Shown: positions 9,841 through 20,718, counted from the first letter of the stretch. The stretch: 64,000 bases of DNA from Perkinsela sp. pyNocScin1 (GCA_964019655.1 CAXHTR010000005.1:1116001-1180000); one strand, 5' to 3'. Numbers and translations are program-made. The notes: generated from the letters alone by a model not told the origin.

Positions 9841-10743
9841 ATGCTGACTCGCACTTTGCTCTGCATCGACCCATCACTTGGCCGCCTCGATGTTTCGACG
9901 CTATCTTACCAGGCACTCATGGAAATGGCTGTTGAGGGCACGTCAGCTGACTCGAAATCACAATTTCAAGATCGAAATGGTGCGTACACTGATGTCTGCG
10001 ACTGGCCCGGTGTTCGATGCGATGATTCACTCGATGTCACAGAAGTACGCTTCCACAATATGAACCTTGACGGGATAGTCTCTTTCGCACACTTTCCAGA
10101 GAGTGTCACACGGCTGCAAGTCATCCTAGCGGAGGGTCTCAAAGGAAGCATAGAAACACACCTTCTCCCACAAAACCTCAAGTACTTTGTCCTCTATCGC
10201 ACTGCGCTGACTGGGACACTCGACATGCGTGCCTTACCGCCGAATCTCACAGTTATGGACTTATCGTCAAATGCATTCGAGGGCAGTGCTGATCTAGCAA
10301 AGCTGCCACCAAACTTGCAGTTTCTCGACATCCCGTGCAATCAGCTCTCAGGGAGTCTCGCACTCGACACACTTCCATGCAGTCTTTTCGAGCTTAACGT
10401 TTCGAGCAACCACCTGAGCGGAGAAGTCGACTTGCAGCACCTCCCAGCCTCCCTCGAGCAGCTCTGGATCAACGACAATATGCTGAGCGGCCGATTCGAG
10501 CTTGTGAATATTTCAGAGAGCTTGCGGTACGTGGATGCCGAATGCAACAAATTTCAAGGGACTGCAGTGATAGCGAAAGTTGATCATCCGCTCTGGATTA
10601 CACTCCGGCAGAACGATGTTTCCGCAGTTTTCGATGAAAAAGGTGAAGCGCACCCAAGCGCACATGAAATTCGCACCAAAGGATATATGGCGGAGTACAT
10701 GGTCCGGAGAGCGATGAAATTCCAGGCACATAAAGCGGAATGA
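9841..10743 (+). CDS. Subfamily A LRR protein (300 aa)
   Basis: The chosen start gives MLTRTLLCIDPSLGRLDVS, the family leader. It is followed by LSYQALMEMAVEGT, the complete cap VCDWPGVRC, seven LRRs (FPESVTR, LPQNLKY, LPPNLTV, LPPNLQF, LPCSLFE, LPASLEQ, ISESLRY) and a tail VSAVFDEKGEAHPS, a clear example of the C-terminal motif. The open frame extends 252 bases further upstream, but that part is not family-like and overlaps the preceding gene. Intact and close to the family consensus, so a useful reference copy. Confidence 0.9.
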   Translation: MLTRTLLCIDPSLGRLDVSTLSYQALMEMAVEGTSADSKSQFQDRNGAYTDVCDWPGVRCDDSLDVTEVRFHNMNLDGIVSFAHFPESVTRLQVILAEGLKGSIETHLLPQNLKYFVLYRTALTGTLDMRALPPNLTVMDLSSNAFEGSADLAKLPPNLQFLDIPCNQLSGSLALDTLPCSLFELNVSSNHLSGEVDLQHLPASLEQLWINDNMLSGRFELVNISESLRYVDAECNKFQGTAVIAKVDHPLWITLRQNDVSAVFDEKGEAHPSAHEIRTKGYMAEYMVRRAMKFQAHKAE

Positions 10744-10857
10744 GTGTCCAGAGGAATGTGTACATTTCGACATTGGATTATGTGACCCGACGATAATTTT
10801 CAAAGTAGATTTTAGCGACTACGATGTCTACGCAATTGCGCTTTTTCTCTACTTCCA

Positions 10858-11799
10858 ATGCTTTACTTTCTCCTCTCTGACCCTGAAACCGACGACTAGC
10901 TCGAGTACTCCCGCCTCTCCGACCAAGCCTGCATGCAGCGCCTCGTCGCCGCTATGGCCGGCAAAGAATACTTTCAGGACCCAAATAAATATTTCCAGGA
11001 CGTGTGCCACTGGCACGGCATCACCTGCGACGTTTTTAAGCATGTGAAGAAAATCTGCTGGGGAAGGCCGACTGGCATAAACGTGCGATCTGATGGGAAA
11101 ATCGAAGAGCGCTTGCGGCCACTGAGCCTAGTGCGCCCCGGTGGGTCTATCGACCTGCTATGGGTCCCGCCAAAGGCCACAGATCTGCACTTCAACTCAC
11201 TAGAGATCAGTGGGACACTCAATACTGCAGGGATACCGCGAACGCTTCGGCGGCTGTCCTGCGTAGAAAATAAACTGCGGGTGGACTCAACACACTTGCA
11301 CTTCCGAAATTTTGCATTTCAGTCGAAGTTGGATCAAATCGACTCGAGGGGAGCGTTTGCCTGGAAACCCTGCCAGAGACCCGAAGAACGCTTTTTCGGG
11401 GGAAATCGATATCTGTGCGCTACCGCCAGTCCTCAAGTGGCTGGATCTTTCTCACAACCCCCTTCAAGGTACAATTAGCCTCGAAGCAATTCCAGAAAGC
11501 ATCGAGCGTATTTTTGTGCACGGGAACGAACTCCATCAGAAGGTGCTTTACCTTGGTAGCGTCGGGAGCGCTTCCAGGGACTGAGCATCACAGATCACTC
11601 GTGCGACTTTGTGCAAAACAACTCGGGCATAAAAATCGTTTGTCGGCGGTCGACGACCGAGCCAAACGTCTCCCGGATGGAGGTGCGGCGAAACGGGCTT
11701 CTGCGGGACTGCTTCGGGCTCTCGGACTCGATATTCAGTTTGGATGCGCTTACAGAAAATGTGGAGGAGAGCAAGAGTCAGTGTTCGAATTCTTTTTGA
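10858..11799 (+). pseudogene. Subfamily A LRR gene, one stop and three frameshifts
   Basis: ATG 10858 gives MLYFLLSDPETDD, then a TAG at 10897-10899 where the family has LGRLD. The frame continues as LEYSRLSDQACMQRL, cap VCHWHGITC and IPRTLRR. LRR coding then moves to a second frame near 11334 (SNRLEGSVCLETLPE), a third near 11400 (NAFSGEIDICALPPVLKW to LYLGSVGS) and back to the first near 11600 (NNSGIKIVCRR onwards). That is at least three frame changes plus one nonsense change, so the copy is clearly dead. It still shows about five repeats. Confidence 0.8.
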
Positions 11800-12081
11800 G
11801 TCTGACAGGGGTACTTCGTCTACAAAAACTCGACCTGGCTCAATTACTACTGTGATGATAAGTGCGTATCATACACTGCATGAATTCGCATTGAAAAATG
11901 CAATAAAAGCAGCACATCCTTTTGGCGACTTGTTTTCAGCAACACTTGCTTCATTGCGGAACATTGGGCAAAAAGCGAAGAAAGTCTTTCTTGGACTAAC
12001 ACTTCCCTCTGAGTAGAAAAACGCTCAGTTCATCTCGTGAGAGCAATAATTCGCTTTCTTTCAAACAAGTTGTACTTTCAA

Positions 12082-12708
12082 ATGCTTCATCTGCCTCTCA
12101 GCACACTTTTGTGTCTTCACGACGACATCCCAGAAGTTCGCACGACAAATGCGATGCAGCGCGAGTGCATGCTCAAATTCCTCGGCGATGAAAAAGAAAA
12201 GCACCTCCTGCCAGCTGATGTCTGCAAGTGGATCGGTGTCCACTGCAACACTCGATCGCAAGTCACAAAGATCAACATGAAGAACACCCGCCTACGCTCG
12301 AACCCCCGAATGGAGTTTTTGCCGAGCACTGTGGAGCACCTGATGCTCTTCAATCAAAACATTTACACTGAATTACACACGCGGATGCTCCGCGCTGAGC
12401 TCCGCCACGCGAACATCGCTGAGGCGAGCCTTCATGGCTCCATCAACATGCAGGCGCTACCTGTAAAGCTCATTATTCTCCGGCTGCAGTGGAACTTTCT
12501 GTCAGGTGCCATCCTGCTGGGCCCGCTGCCGCCCAAGTTGCAGGTGCTGAATCTTGCGGATAACCCTTTCAGCCGTGTCTATGTCTCGAAGCGCTTGCTG
12601 CCAAAGTTTCTCACTGAGGTGACGTTCCGATCGCCCAAGAAAGGGAAGAAAATTCCGATTCTGTCGGTCGATGGAGATGATGAGGACTATCGGATAATGA
12701 ACACGTAG
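12082..12708 (+). CDS. Subfamily C LRR protein (208 aa)
   Basis: The internal ATG 12082 (MLHLPLSTLLCLHDDIPEV) is preferred because it begins the hydrophobic leader. The preceding 15 codons are polar and lie across an AAG and TTGTACTTTCAA tract. Helix TTNAMQRECMLKFL, cap VCKWIGVHC, about four LRR-like segments (LPSTVEH, LRAELRH, LPVKLII, LPPKLQV) and the tail KIPILSVDGDDEDYRI, a variant of the VDxRV ending. It shares leader helix, cap and tail with 21627-22265, its nearest paralog in the window. Intact. Confidence 0.87.
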   Translation: MLHLPLSTLLCLHDDIPEVRTTNAMQRECMLKFLGDEKEKHLLPADVCKWIGVHCNTRSQVTKINMKNTRLRSNPRMEFLPSTVEHLMLFNQNIYTELHTRMLRAELRHANIAEASLHGSINMQALPVKLIILRLQWNFLSGAILLGPLPPKLQVLNLADNPFSRVYVSKRLLPKFLTEVTFRSPKKGKKIPILSVDGDDEDYRIMNT

Positions 12709-13352
12709 AGAAAGGAGTCGTTTATCTTCGAATAGACTTCAAATTTGAGCAGTGACCAAACATTGTATCTGATGAAATACTTTGAGGTAGTAAATCTGAG
12801 AATATTGTTGATATTTGATAAAATTCACAATATATTCTGATGAAAATCCACATATGCGTTGGAGCTTTTTTTAACGCTCAAATTAAGGTGAAAGGACACG
12901 AATAAGATCTCGAGAAAGTAAAATGACTTAATATCCGAGATATTGTGCACTGTCCCATCATTTAAACATTAAGACAAAGACTCCCGAACAAATGTGCCAA
13001 TTCCTTTCAGTGAAAAAAGAGACCCAAATGTCACCGAGGCTTGCGATCCCAACCATTATGTAACCTATCTTGAGACCAAAGCGAGTGTATTCAATATTTT
13101 GCATGCTGAGAGTCAACTCCGAATTTCGCAAAGACTACCCCTGAAGCATTTGCATTACGCCTTATCGCTTCATTTGCCTGGGTGGCCAGTTTGAAACGCT
13201 ACGATGAATGACTGTAGCCATGATATTTACGGTATTGGCATGCGAAGCAGTGTCACTAAAATCGGTACGAAACATTCCATAATATGAGTCACGTTATCTC
13301 ATGGTCTTGGATCTTGCCATCTTGTTTTCATCTTTTTGATTGATAACCTAGA
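12709..13352. other. Intergenic, nothing definite
   Basis: AT-rich. A small open frame at 12994-13194 has no family features. The last 30 bases form the pyrimidine-rich lead into the next gene. Confidence 0.5.
13322..13351 (+). promoter_or_regulatory. Candidate splice-acceptor before 13353
   Basis: Pyrimidine-rich TTGTTTTCATCTTTTTG, then GATAACCTAG, with the AG one base before the ATG at 13353. Confidence 0.4.
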
Positions 13353-14342
13353 ATGCAACCTGCATCGCTCCTTCTAGCACCAGGACGGTCCATATACCCC
13401 CTAAACCTCAGCGCACTCTCCGACCAAGCGCTCATGGAGGCATTCATTGACGAGCTCACAGCGGAGTCCAGAGCAGATTTTACAAACCCCGACGGATCCT
13501 ACAAGGACAAATGCAAGTGGCGGGGAGTGCGATGTAATGGCCGCCGACAAGTCATCGAAATTGATATGGAGAACGAAGGGAAAGCGGCAAAGTCACTCAC
13601 TGGAAAGCTCTCCTTTGCGAGTCTCCCACCAACGCTCTCCAACCTGCACGTCACCAATCACAATTTAGAAGGCATCAAGCTGATGGGATCATTTGACACA
13701 AAAACGCTTCCTCCAAAGCTGATGAAATGCCTACTCCGCGGGGTGACTATTACTCGAAAAGTGGACCTGCGCTGGCTGCCATCTGATGTATGGTTCTTTG
13801 GCGTGTTGGATGGCGTCATGTGGGGCACGTGCTGCCTCACTTCGCTCCCGAAGAATATGAAAGCCCTCATACTGACAAGTAACGTCCTCTCTAGTAGCAT
13901 TGTTCTTGATCGTCTTCCGGAGCAACTGGAGACACTTGATGTCAGCAAGAATGGTCTTTCCGGGACAATCAACTTGCGAAATCTGCCAAAAAAGATCGAG
14001 ACTCTGGGCCTGAGCGATAACCGATTTTCCGGGGAAATCGACATAAGTAATCTCCCGAATTATGTTGTAAAGATCGATTTGAGTGGCAATTCACTCAGCG
14101 GAACTTTGCGGTGCGTTTCCCTTCCAGAAAGAATGGAAAGCCTCGATGTTCGCAAGAATTCGTTTATATTGGCTGTCGTTCCACGTGGCAAGTTATATTA
14201 TGTTTCGGCTGACTTCTCCAAAATGCGCTGCATTACTGAAAGTGGTGAGCTAATGACTGCGAAGGAAATTTCAATACACAAGGAGAGAAGGGCGCAGAGG
14301 CAAAAAGTTTTCGATGAGTTTCGCAAAAATTATACGCATTGA
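13353..14342 (+). CDS. Subfamily B LRR protein (329 aa)
   Basis: Leader MQPASLLLAPGRSIYPL, helix LSDQALMEAFIDEL, cap KCKWRGVRCNGRRQVIEID, closely matching the first unit of the 1664-3403 gene (CRWRGVKCNKRREVVEI). About eight LRRs follow (LPPTLSN, LPPKLMK, LPSDVWF, LPKNMKA, LPEQLET, LPKKIET, LPNYVVK, LPERMES). The tail is CITESGELMTAKE plus a basic helix. Intact single-unit member, on the opposite strand and 10 kb from its relatives, which shows that subfamilies are dispersed and not only tandem. Confidence 0.9.
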   Translation: MQPASLLLAPGRSIYPLNLSALSDQALMEAFIDELTAESRADFTNPDGSYKDKCKWRGVRCNGRRQVIEIDMENEGKAAKSLTGKLSFASLPPTLSNLHVTNHNLEGIKLMGSFDTKTLPPKLMKCLLRGVTITRKVDLRWLPSDVWFFGVLDGVMWGTCCLTSLPKNMKALILTSNVLSSSIVLDRLPEQLETLDVSKNGLSGTINLRNLPKKIETLGLSDNRFSGEIDISNLPNYVVKIDLSGNSLSGTLRCVSLPERMESLDVRKNSFILAVVPRGKLYYVSADFSKMRCITESGELMTAKEISIHKERRAQRQKVFDEFRKNYTH

Positions 14343-14896
14343 GCAGAAAATACCTTTGAAATGAACCCGAATATCTCTTTCATGTCAAGATTTGCGCTCC
14401 TTGGAGCGTCACAAAAATCCTTTTTCATGTCTTTCGTGCGTTCATCTCCAGAGTGGGATCTCTTTTCATTGCCCCACGCAATCGCGATGAATCATTCATA
14501 GTCAGTCGAGAAAGTGCAGAGCCGATGGAAAAGAATAGAATTTACTTTGCACATAGCAAGTAAATTTGTGCATCGGTAAAATAAGAGGTATTTTGATGAA
14601 TTTCATCTATCTTTCGAGCTCTACGAGTAAGTTATGCGCATAGCCCAAAGTCAAAGGGAGAATCTATAGATTTCTAGTCATTTGCTAGATAATGTAGAAG
14701 AATTTCACCGAAGGCCAATTAGCTGGCGTGATAAGGCTGAATATCAGACGATATATTGGGTGTGTGAGTGCTGGAAACCGAAGATCGCGCATGAGCTGTG
14801 CTTTATAATACTCCATATACACGATGCATAAGTGAGTATGACAAGCCATTCTCATCTACGAATCTATCATCTTCCGGCCATTTAAAAAATTCAATA
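14343..14896. other. Intergenic, nothing definite
   Basis: No family-like frame. A TATA-like TTTATAATAC about 90 bases before the next ATG is the only notable motif and could be chance. Confidence 0.45.
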
Positions 14897-15880
14897 ATGA
14901 ACCTTTTAGCAACACTCTGCGCCGACGACGGTCTATTCCGTGTCTCTGAGGCTTCCCTGTCCGACCAAACGCGCCTCGAAATGCTCGTCAGCGACTTCAG
15001 GCACCAAGAGCAGTTCAAAGACAAGGAAGGTAACTTCCGCCCTGTCAAAGACTGGCCAGGCGTGATGCTCAACTGGAGGGAAGAAGCAGACAAAATTTGC
15101 TGGAAGAACGTGGTGCGCATGGATGGGCCCATATCCCTGGATATGCTCCCACCGACGCTCACAGAGTGCGATCTCTCGCAGCCAGATCCCTGGCAGGCGA
15201 TGCCATCTGGCAAACTGGCCGGAACGATCGAGACAGCGCGGCTCCCACGAGTCCTGAAGATCCTTTCCGCGACAGATAATGCGCTTTATGGAACATTGGA
15301 CTGCTCGTCGCTTCCACCCGATCTGATGGACCTTCGCCTCAACAAAAACAATTTTGAGGGGTCTCTGGAGCTCAGCGTGCTACCACCAGATCTAAGGCTT
15401 TTTAGCGTCTTCAAGAACAATTTTTCAGGTAGCGTTTCGCTCGATGATCTCCCGCAGACGCTTAACTCCCTGGACATATCCAACAATGCGCTATCAGGGA
15501 CGCTGAGCACAGCAAAGCTCCCGCCCAACCTCAGTATCCTCGAGATCTCGTCAAACGCCTTTACGGGTAGTGTCGCCCTGGAAACGCTCCCTGTGACCAT
15601 GGAAATGCTTCTCGTGGCCCGCAATAAATTTTCGGGGAGCATTCGCCTTGACTCGCTACCAGTGGGCCTAAAGAACTTGGCACTGAACGACAATGGCTTT
15701 GACGGCAGTGTCTCGCTGGACGCGCTCCCCGCTGGGATGCACAGCATCAACATAATGAAAAACGAGTTTCAGGGGACGATTGACGCCTCGAAGCTGCCGC
15801 CAGAGGCCCGCGTGCGCGTGAGCAAGAAGAACTTTGAGCCCATCGAGCGCGTGCTCAGAGGGAAACTTATAGTGATGTAG
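14897..15880 (+). CDS. Subfamily A LRR protein, cysteine-free cap (327 aa)
   Basis: I start at ATG 14897 (MNLLATLCADDGLFRVSE), the first Met of a normal leader. The open frame to the left adds 33 polar residues. Helix SLSDQTRLEMLVSDF, cap equivalent KDWPGVMLNWREE lacking both cysteines, and nine or ten very regular LRRs (LPPTLTE, LPRVLKI, LPPDLMD, LPPDLRL, LPQTLNS, LPPNLSI, LPVTMEM, LPVGLKN, LPAGMHS). It ends ARVRVSKKNFEPIERVLRGK without the VVDExG motif. The coding part is richer in G+C than its spacers. Intact. Confidence 0.9.
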   Translation: MNLLATLCADDGLFRVSEASLSDQTRLEMLVSDFRHQEQFKDKEGNFRPVKDWPGVMLNWREEADKICWKNVVRMDGPISLDMLPPTLTECDLSQPDPWQAMPSGKLAGTIETARLPRVLKILSATDNALYGTLDCSSLPPDLMDLRLNKNNFEGSLELSVLPPDLRLFSVFKNNFSGSVSLDDLPQTLNSLDISNNALSGTLSTAKLPPNLSILEISSNAFTGSVALETLPVTMEMLLVARNKFSGSIRLDSLPVGLKNLALNDNGFDGSVSLDALPAGMHSINIMKNEFQGTIDASKLPPEARVRVSKKNFEPIERVLRGKLIVM

Positions 15881-16387
15881 GCTGGTGGGTTGAAGTAGGA
15901 ATAAAAAGAAAATATGAACATCATAGGCATACGAATATAAGAAAATATCAGATTTTGTACATGAGAGATGAGATATGTATATGATATTTTGCGTTTCTGA
16001 CTAATAACTAATGATTCATTATGAAGTGAGAGCAAAATCAACAGAAGAATCTGTTAATTTTGTAAATGATAAAAGAATTTGGGAAAGCGTGTTTAGCCCG
16101 ATCTGGCAACTTACCTCCTCTATATCGACGAGCCATCAGTCTCTGCGCTAAAATCAGAGAGAATTATACGCACAGATTTCAATTTACAGGTGAAAGATAA
16201 TAATGTTAAGATACCCGCCCAAAGGAAACGTAAAGATGTATAGTTTCCTTATGTTGAAGCGCGAGGGCATCTGTCATCTCGGGTGAAAACCCTCGGTTTA
16301 GCCCTCTACTTTGGGGCATTGGAAAGATCTATTCTGTAGGAGAGCAGTGAGCCCAATCCTTATTACCACTGAATCTTACAAATTCGA
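15881..16387. other. Intergenic, nothing definite
   Basis: AT-rich spacer with no family-like frame and no clear repeat. Confidence 0.5.
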
Positions 16388-17770
16388 ATGCTCTTCCAAC
16401 GTTTCATCCTACCAACTGACGTGTCCAACCTCGGCCGACTCGACTACGAGTCCCTATCGCAGCAGGCCCTCATGGAAATGTTCGTCGCACAGCTTACCAC
16501 CAAGGAAGCCTTTCAGGACGGCTCTGGGAACTTCCTAGATGTCTGCAAGTGGCCTTGCATCTCCTGCTGCGACAGCGAGGAGGTGACCGCCGTGATGTGG
16601 AGTGATCAAAACCGACTGGAAGGCTCAGTCCACTGCGAGTTTCTCCCGCAGACAGTCATAACGCTGCAGATCTTTGAAATCAATTTACACGGGTCCATCG
16701 ACTTTTCGCTTCTGCCAGAGAGCCTCACGCACATGGTCATCAACAAGAACCGTTTTACAGGCTGCATGTCGGGTGCACGGCTTCCCTCCCAGCTGAAAAA
16801 CCTGAGCTTTGGTGAAAATGCCATTGAAGGGACACTCGACGCCAAAAATCTCCCGCCGACGCTCGAAGCGCTCAATATCTTTGACAATAAGATGACAGGG
16901 GCATTTGCCATCGAAAATCTGCCCAGCGCGCTTGTGCGAATTCACGCGAACGACAATGCTTTTACGGGGACTGTCCGCCTCCCCGCCCTGCCAAGGGGCC
17001 TCGCAAAGCTCTGGCTGAGCACCAACAGTCTCTCAGGGACAATTGATCTGCACGGGCTGCCCCCGCAGATGACCGAGCTCGACCTCTGCGAGAACCAGCT
17101 GCACGGGCCAATCGACACCTCGCAGCTGCCAGCGACGCTCGAGTACCTCAACCTCCACACCAACAAGTTTCAGGGGAAAAGCATCCTGGATATCCTGCCG
17201 AAAAGCCTCACAGAGATATCGCTCAACACAAACTTTTCGCTCTCGGGGACAGTGCAGCTCGGCCTGTTGCCAAATGAAATAGAGTTCATAAACCTTGGCG
17301 AGAGTGGGTTGACGGGGTCCCTCGACTTACCAAACATGCCAGTGGCCATGCGCGAGTTTCGGACTGCCTGCTGTTTGCTCTATGGGTCACTGAATCTTGC
17401 GGGGCTTCCAGTCGTTTTGAAGGATATGACACTCACGAAAAACTTTTTCACAGGTGAGATATGCCTGACAAAGCTCCCGGCGGAAATGCAGGCGCTCCGT
17501 GTGCCATTCAACAAACTTTCGGGCTCTTTGGACCTGACAGCGCTGCCAGAGACGATGGAAGTTCTTTATTTGAGCAAGAACCATTTTTCGGGGAGTATCG
17601 ACGTCGGGAAGCTGCCGGAAACAATGAAACAGGTCGCACTGCAGGACAATCAGCTGTGCGGGGCGCTCGACATATCGAACCTGCCGTACGGGCTCGAGTG
17701 GATAAAGTTCTCGCGGAACCTTTTCGATGTCCAAGTGAAGAACAGGGCGTCTGTGATTGAGTTTATGTGA
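16388..17770 (+). CDS. Long subfamily A LRR protein (460 aa, 16 repeats)
   Basis: Leader MLFQRFILPTDVSNLGRLD, helix SLSQQALMEMFVAQL, cap VCKWPCISCCDSEE with additional cysteines, then about 16 consecutive LRRs from LPQTVIT to LPYGLEW, the longest uninterrupted repeat run of any single-unit gene in the window. The tail (FDVQVKNRASVIEFM) lacks the usual motif. Regular 23-residue spacing and close similarity among repeats suggest expansion by internal repeat duplication. Such a run would form a long curved solenoid. Intact. Confidence 0.92.
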   Translation: MLFQRFILPTDVSNLGRLDYESLSQQALMEMFVAQLTTKEAFQDGSGNFLDVCKWPCISCCDSEEVTAVMWSDQNRLEGSVHCEFLPQTVITLQIFEINLHGSIDFSLLPESLTHMVINKNRFTGCMSGARLPSQLKNLSFGENAIEGTLDAKNLPPTLEALNIFDNKMTGAFAIENLPSALVRIHANDNAFTGTVRLPALPRGLAKLWLSTNSLSGTIDLHGLPPQMTELDLCENQLHGPIDTSQLPATLEYLNLHTNKFQGKSILDILPKSLTEISLNTNFSLSGTVQLGLLPNEIEFINLGESGLTGSLDLPNMPVAMREFRTACCLLYGSLNLAGLPVVLKDMTLTKNFFTGEICLTKLPAEMQALRVPFNKLSGSLDLTALPETMEVLYLSKNHFSGSIDVGKLPETMKQVALQDNQLCGALDISNLPYGLEWIKFSRNLFDVQVKNRASVIEFM

Positions 17771-18463
17771 GAATTTATCAGGAGGCAATGATGAAGGAAT
17801 AAAGTAAATGAGAGGAATTCATATGTTGAAGATTGAATCACTTTGGTTTGAGCTTCTGGGACAGATTTCTTAGACTTTTGCATACGTTACATTTTAATGC
17901 TACCTGAAGGATATGACGAGGGGTTTCTTCAGCTGCCCAAAGCTGAGATGAAAAGACTTCGCAATCCAGATGTCTCTGATGAATGAACAAAGATCCGAAT
18001 ATTTTTTATGCAAAGTGTATGATGTAAAACAGATGTTTTCACAGTCTCGGCATCAAGGCCGCCTCTTGAGAGGCCCGACGAAGGATGAGCACTTTCATCG
18101 ATTTGTGGCGAGGGTGACTCGTAGTCTTCCATCTCAACCGACAGAAGTCCTCTGAGGGCTCAAATTGCAATCGACGTCCAATTTAAGTTATGACGAGACG
18201 AAGCAGCTTGTCAACCGGTATGATTGACTTCGATATCGACACATTGAGTAGCATTTTCTTATTCTCAGTGATTCGGTGTATTCTTCGAATTATTGAGATA
18301 AATCTTAGCTTAAAGAGACCTGTCATGGCCACTTATTCGTTCAGTTCACAACTGTAATCGTCCTATTTATGTAGAATTTTACATGAAACGCAGTGAAAAC
18401 TCAGGAATTCGATCCTTGTATATCTTACCCGTATTCAGTTTTTCATTTTTCCGCTTCAATTCA
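17771..18463. other. Intergenic, nothing definite
   Basis: About 690 bases without a family-like frame. It ends with TTACCCGTATTCAG, a candidate acceptor about 25 bases before the start at 18464. Confidence 0.45.
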
Positions 18464-19099
18464 ATGCTCTTCCTCTATTTCTGTGATAGCACATCTATTG
18501 GCCGCATGAATAGAGAAATGCTCAGCGAGCTGCAGGTCATGGAGCTATTCTACACGCCGATAGAGCACTTTGATGCACGCGTAGACTTCAAAGGCGACGA
18601 AGATGACCCGTGCACATGGGCTGGGCTATTCTGCAACGATGACTTCGTAAGCAGCATCGACTGGTACGAATTGAATGTTTCACTGCAAGGTTCTCTCAAT
18701 TTCTGCATGCTTCCGCGCCAGATTGAATACGTCAGCATTTTCGGGCAGCGTCTCATCGGAGCGGTTGATGTTGGCCAACTCCCAGAGACTTTAGAATACT
18801 TTTGCATTCACTCGTGCCAATTTACAGGTACGCTCGACATCGAAAAACTTCCACGCAAGCTGAAGTTCTTTATCTCAGGTGAGAACGCCATCACTGATAT
18901 TCGCAATGTGCGAAACCTGCCAGAAAGCCTCGCTGAGCTGAATGTGCAGGAGCGGGGTATTCAAAAGGATCTTCTCGTCATTGGGCCTCTTCCTGATGGA
19001 AACGCACGGCTGAACTTTAAAAATACGCAGATTAAGGAGATTCGATTTGTAAATCCAGCGGATTCCGAGCGACTTATCCTGCATGAAAGGCAGAACTGA
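18464..19099 (+). CDS. Subfamily D LRR protein (211 aa)
   Basis: Start at ATG 18464 (MLFLYFCDSTSIGRMN), placed after a CCCGTATTCAG tract. The open frame upstream adds 27 residues with no family match. Helix EMLSELQVMELFYTPIEHF, then KGDEDDPCTWAGLFC, matching the KGDPDDACTWEGIDC block of the tandem trio at 49.5-51.6 kb. Few repeats (LPRQIEY, LPETLEY, LPRKLKF, LPESLAE) and the subfamily ending (IGPLPDGNARLNF then a REIRFVNPADSERL-type segment). The only plus-strand member of this subfamily. Intact. Confidence 0.87.
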   Translation: MLFLYFCDSTSIGRMNREMLSELQVMELFYTPIEHFDARVDFKGDEDDPCTWAGLFCNDDFVSSIDWYELNVSLQGSLNFCMLPRQIEYVSIFGQRLIGAVDVGQLPETLEYFCIHSCQFTGTLDIEKLPRKLKFFISGENAITDIRNVRNLPESLAELNVQERGIQKDLLVIGPLPDGNARLNFKNTQIKEIRFVNPADSERLILHERQN

Positions 19100-19709
19100 A
19101 TGCAAATGAAGAGATATTCGACAAATTAAATTTGGGCTTGAGAGAAAAAATAGCGATCCGATACGAAGGGCTTGATGCCTCAGGCTTTTGTAGCAGACAT
19201 TCTTTTCTCTCAATACTTTGCATGAAGAATGTAAGCACGCTAGCAAAGAACTCACTTTTTCTGCGCGCAGCCCGTTGACGCCCACTTGAAAGACAATGAT
19301 AGAAACAATCGTCAATAATTTCTAAACAAAAGCAAAGCAGACGTTTGAAAGTTTTTGCGGCGCTTAACTGACCGAAAAAGAATGTGCACATGCAACGATC
19401 TGGTTGAACGAAGTATTATTTGATGACACATGAAATAGCGAAATGACAGGAAATATACCACATTGCTCGGCCTTTGCCAAAGATCATTTCACTTGTCGGT
19501 CAAGGAATGGAGTTCTCTTTACAATTTCGAATTCTGTCTATGACATGGGTCCTTTACGCGAAGAACAAGAAAAAAAATATGCGGCGAAGGTCTCAGGTTA
19601 ACGTAAATCTCGCGGGCTACGAGCTGCTTCCCGAGTAAGCTCGTCAAGTGGAGACTTCTGACTTACTATTATATGATTCCTCACTCGTGTAGTTTCCCAA
19701 AAATTGAAA
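19100..19709. other. Intergenic, nothing definite
   Basis: About 610 bases. Short minus-strand frames here have no leader, cap or repeat. Confidence 0.45.
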
Positions 19710-20555
19710 ATGCACATCTTAACTTCGATCCTGTGCGCTGACTCCCAATGTGCTACTGATTCACGCCGCATGCAATCACACCTCATGCGCCTCGCCATGG
19801 AGCCAACGCATCAGCGGTCACAGGGTGACAGTGATAGACTCTGGTTCTATTTTCGGCTCTTTGAAGAAAGAAACGATGACCCATGCACGTGGCGTGGGGT
19901 CGAGTGCACCGACGGGGAGGTTCAAGCGCTCATCTTTCGGTAAATGTTCCAAAAGAATACCGCTACACACACTTTCTTCGGACATGACTACTTTCAGCTC
20001 TGGATCGTCGACATGGAGTGGCTCCCAAGTACAGTGCGCGAGATATTTTTCGATCATATAGACTTACTGGACGGATGGCGAGCTTCTGCCTTGCCGAGGG
20101 ACCTGCGTTGCATGCATCTTCGATTCTGTAGCTCTCGCAGCCTCATGAACGCAGCACGAGATCGACACATCGACTTTTGCAAGCTGCCACAACGAATAGA
20201 AGAGCTTGTTATTCACAGAGGATGGTGGGCAGGGCCAATCGCTATTTCCGAGCTTCCGCCCACCATGCGGCTTTTCTCCATAGCAAACAACAACATTCCA
20301 AGCATGGTCGTTGATAACGCGAAGCTCCGAGCAGCGCTTGAGTCCCTTATAGTTTTCTCAAATTCGAAGCTCTTTACTGCGAAAGAGATGAATGGTCATT
20401 GTTTGGACGATCGAATTCACGTTGCGGATGCTCGTTTTGCATGGCCAAGAGTCAACGATCTGTCGAGATATGTCGCGAGACTCGAAGATGTTGCTGCGGA
20501 GATAGAGGCTGGAAATAATGCTCGAGATATCCCTGGTTTCGGCGAGGGGATGTAG
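19710..20555 (+). pseudogene. Subfamily C LRR gene with one in-frame TAA
   Basis: ATG 19710 gives MHILTSILCADSQCATDS, helix RMQSHLMRLAMEP, cap PCTWRGVEC and GEVQALIFR, then TAA at 19941-19943. The frame continues without shift: FQKNTATHTFFGHDY, DMEWLPSTVRE, LPRDLRC, LPQRIEE, LPPTMRL, tail CLDDRIHVADARF and a C-terminal helix to GFGEGM. The paralog at 32437 has CAA (Gln) at the stop position, so one C-to-T change explains it. The remainder looks fully preserved, which points to a recent loss, a null allele or a sequencing difference. Confidence 0.82.
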
Positions 20556-20718
20556 ATGTCTGAAAAAACACAAGAGCTATTGGAGTAAGCAGGAGTGGAA
20601 AAGGGTACAAAATTGAATTCAATTAGAAAGATATACAGCGCTTTGTAATTGCGCAATGTTTCCTGATTGACTGAACAGAAAAATTCAATTTCTTTTTCAT
20701 TCAATTATTCATTCTCAA

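Noticed and set aside
19940-19997. A GTAAAT...CTTTCAG stretch that looks like a small intron over the premature stop
   Set aside because: It is 58 bases, not a multiple of three, and removing it puts the following LRRs out of frame. The unspliced frame reads straight through apart from the stop.
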